Shown here piece after piece: positions 6,171 through 7,589 of a DNA stretch of 7,589 nucleotides. The translations under genes and the position numbers were made by a program. Positions within the stretch are counted from its first letter, which is position 1; every line of letters begins with the position of its first letter. The stretch spans positions 1-7,589 of the forward strand of contig CALCBL010000621.1 of NCBI GenBank assembly GCA_937897495.1. Direction: 5' to 3'. Below the pieces are notes generated by a model that was not told the DNA's origin, made no database searches, and saw only the letters and a list, made by a program, of their open reading frames with translations. This DNA is from an uncultured Burkholderiales bacterium. Its GTDB lineage: Bacteria > Pseudomonadota > Gammaproteobacteria > Burkholderiales > Burkholderiaceae_C.

Positions 6171-7148
6171 TTATTCTGGTTTCAAGCCAGCCAAAGCCAC
6201 CGCCTTGGCCAATCGCTCGTTTTCAGACTGAATGGCCTTGGCATAGTCGGCAGGGGAACTGCCCACAGCATCAATGCCTGCCGTGCCCAAGGTGGTCAAC
6301 AATTCAGGATGTTTGTTCACGGCAGCAGCCTCTGCGCTTAAGCGTGCAATGGCGCCAGCCGGTGCATTGGCAGACGCCAAAACACCAATGACCACCGCAA
6401 AGTCAAAGCCAGGAATGATTTCGGAAATGCTAGGCACTTGCGGCATCAAGCTAGAACGTTGCCCAGCATTGCTGCCCAAAATTTTGACCTGATTGGTTTT
6501 GGCAAAGCCAGCCAAAGATGGCAGCGCAGAAAACAAGCACTCCACTTGTCCCCCAATGAGTGCCGGCACAGACTGGCCTGAGCCACGAAATGGCACATGG
6601 CGAATGTCCAAATTCAATGCAGCCTTAATGGCTTCCATGGTGAGATGGTGACTGCTGCCAATGCCTGATGAACCATAGTTCAACTGATCAGGCCTGGCTT
6701 TTACATACTGCACAAATTCTTGGAGTGTGTTCACCGGCACTTTGGGATGCACCGCCAAATACAAAGGCGATCTGGCTAACAAAGAAACCGGTGCAAAGTC
6801 GCGCTTCAAGTCATAAGCCAAGCTTTTGTAGATGAGCGGATTGATGGAAAACATAGAGCCATCGGTGACCAAGAATGTATGACCATCATTGGGGCTGTTG
6901 GCCAAAGCTTGCGCAGACACCGCGCCATTGCCGCCGGGTTTGTTTTCAATGACAACGCCTTGGCCAATGCGCTCACCAATGCGAAGCGCAAATACGCGCG
7001 CCACGGTGTCGGGCAAACCGCCTGGTGCATAGGGCACGATGAACTTCACAGGCTTGGTGAAATTGAAGGCGGTCTGCGCACTGGAGGTGCCCAGAAAGCT
7101 TGCCAATACAGGTGCCGCCGAAGCAGCCAATAGATCACGACGTTTCAT
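6171..7148 (-). CDS. Bug/TTT-type periplasmic solute-binding receptor
   Basis: The 325-residue product belongs to the tripartite tricarboxylate transporter receptor (TctC/Bug) family, periplasmic proteins that bind carboxylates and aromatic acids. The N-terminus M-K-R-R-D-L-L-A-A-S with a hydrophobic core to about residue 24 and A-Q near 24-25 is an export signal; the twin arginine suggests Tat export. Family blocks follow: V-K-F-I-V-P-Y-A-P-G-G-L-P-D (34-47), V-V-I-E-N-K-P-G-G-N-G (65-75), L-N-Y-G-S-S-G-I-G-S-S-H-H-L (157-169) and H-V-P-F-R-G-S-G (184-191). The ATG at 7148 was chosen because it starts the signal peptide and has an AAAGGA site; an in-frame start at 7289 would only overlap the oxygenase gene. 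No TctA or TctB membrane partner is in the window; such orphan receptors are common in Burkholderiales. It lies 28 bases after the oxygenase stop. Confidence 0.93.
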   Translation of the reverse strand: MKRRDLLAASAAPVLASFLGTSSAQTAFNFTKPVKFIVPYAPGGLPDTVARVFALRIGERIGQGVVIENKPGGNGAVSAQALANSPNDGHTFLVTDGSMFSINPLIYKSLAYDLKRDFAPVSLLARSPLYLAVHPKVPVNTLQEFVQYVKARPDQLNYGSSGIGSSHHLTMEAIKAALNLDIRHVPFRGSGQSVPALIGGQVECLFSALPSLAGFAKTNQVKILGSNAGQRSSLMPQVPSISEIIPGFDFAVVIGVLASANAPAGAIARLSAEAAAVNKHPELLTTLGTAGIDAVGSSPADYAKAIQSENERLAKAVALAGLKPE

Positions 7149-7166
7149 AGAAAGGTTTCCTTTTCT
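7149..7166 (-). promoter_or_regulatory. Ribosome-binding site inside a small hairpin before the Bug receptor
   Basis: On the minus strand AGAAAAGG (7166-7159) can pair with CCTTTCT (7155-7149) around an AAA loop, giving 7 pairs with one bulged A. The Shine-Dalgarno AAAGGA (7163-7158) lies within the stem and loop, and the 3' arm touches the ATG at 7148. The site decides the receptor start, and the fold could limit its translation. The structure is a prediction from reading the bases. Confidence 0.45.
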
Positions 7167-7176
7167 GAAGTAGTGT

Positions 7177-7589
7177 TTATACCGGTTGTGCAGGGAAGCT
7201 GCGCCAGTCAGTGGTCTTGGGAACGATCGCTTGGTATGAGCAAACTTCACGCGGCATTGTGTTTGTGCCACTACCGATAGGCAAGGCACCCGCCATGAAG
7301 TCTCGCAAAGCCTTCAGCATGCATTGCCTGAACTCGACTATGGCCATGTCACTGGCGCCTAAGCGGTCGTTGGTGCGATCGACGATGGGGCCCATGGAAA
7401 CCCACATGGCCATGTCCTGATTGGGAATGCCCTGAATGCCCGTGAAGTTGCCGGCTTTCATGGCAGCGCGGTCTTGACCAAAGAAGTTGGCATGGGTGCG
7501 TTTGGGATGAAACTGCGCGTCAAGGTCGGGGCCTACTTCGGCATGCAGAAACGCACGCCACGAAGCATGGTCGGGCGTGGTTTCGGGTG
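7177..7589 (-). CDS. Rieske aromatic ring-hydroxylating oxygenase alpha subunit, phthalate 4,5-dioxygenase type (partial, C-terminal end)
   Basis: The frame is open to the window edge, leaving the last 136 residues before TAA at 7177. They carry the C-terminal signature of the phthalate 4,5-dioxygenase class: F-T-G-I-Q-G-I-P-N-Q-D-M-A-M at visible residues 48-61, then S-M-G-P-I-V-D-R-T-N-D-R-L-G-A-S-D. The Asp in N-Q-D (visible residue 58, codon 7414-7416) fits the carboxylate ligand of the mononuclear iron; the Rieske cluster and the two His ligands would lie in the missing N-terminal part. The enzyme class adds oxygen to aromatic carboxylates in the cytoplasm, using electrons from a separate reductase. 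The gene is first of those seen in a same-strand run with the Bug receptor, Pht5-like protein and TSUP permease. The exact substrate is unknown. Confidence 0.85.
   Translation of the reverse strand, partial: PETTPDHASWRAFLHAEVGPDLDAQFHPKRTHANFFGQDRAAMKAGNFTGIQGIPNQDMAMWVSMGPIVDRTNDRLGASDMAIVEFRQCMLKALRDFMAGALPIGSGTNTMPREVCSYQAIVPKTTDWRSFPAQPV

Noticed and set aside
7149..7289. A longer Bug receptor starting at 7289
   Set aside because: The extra 47 residues overlap the oxygenase gene and would bury the export signal; the ATG at 7148 has a ribosome-binding site.

Overview
This window looks like chromosomal DNA from a betaproteobacterium of the order Burkholderiales, most likely a Comamonadaceae relative of moderate GC content. 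The evidence is the tightly packed dusB-fis-purH operon, a 78-residue Fis, an orphan Bug/TTT-type periplasmic receptor next to aromatic catabolism genes, and a TACAAT-type -10 element. The assignment rests on recognised protein families and gene order, not on a database search. The window is gene-dense. No stretch over 300 bases lacks a gene; the largest gap is 156 bases (3646-3801). I saw no rRNA, tRNA, insertion sequence or CRISPR array.

Left part, all on the minus strand and read from 3645 down to 1: dusB (tRNA dihydrouridine synthase B), fis (nucleoid protein) and purH (bifunctional purine biosynthesis enzyme). dusB and fis overlap by ATGA, and fis and purH are 5 bases apart, so they form one operon. 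Upstream of dusB are a TACAAT -10 element, a GC-rich discriminator and a 15-base sequence matching every defined position of the Fis-binding consensus. Together these suggest an autoregulated, growth-rate-responsive promoter. After purH, a 91-base gap with three inverted repeats leads into a partial amidohydrolase_2 family gene that runs off the window start.

Middle: a YqaA-type (small DedA/VTT-like) membrane protein gene on the plus strand diverges from dusB. It converges with a TauE/SafE (TSUP) permease gene, with 2 bases between the stop codons.

Right part, minus strand, read from 7589 down to 4332: the C-terminal end of a Rieske ring-hydroxylating oxygenase alpha subunit (phthalate 4,5-dioxygenase type), a Bug/TTT solute receptor, a 4,5-dihydroxyphthalate decarboxylase (Pht5)-like protein, and the TSUP permease. 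Gaps are 28, 30 and 63 bases. This looks like a catabolic operon for an aromatic (poly)carboxylate: the receptor captures substrate, the oxygenase hydroxylates the ring, the Pht5-like protein may decarboxylate the product, and the permease may move an organic or sulfonated anion. The substrate is unknown, and no dihydrodiol dehydrogenase, oxygenase reductase or ring-cleavage gene is visible here. The amidohydrolase beyond purH belongs to a broad family that includes 2-pyrone-4,6-dicarboxylate hydrolases, so a link to the same pathway is possible but speculative.
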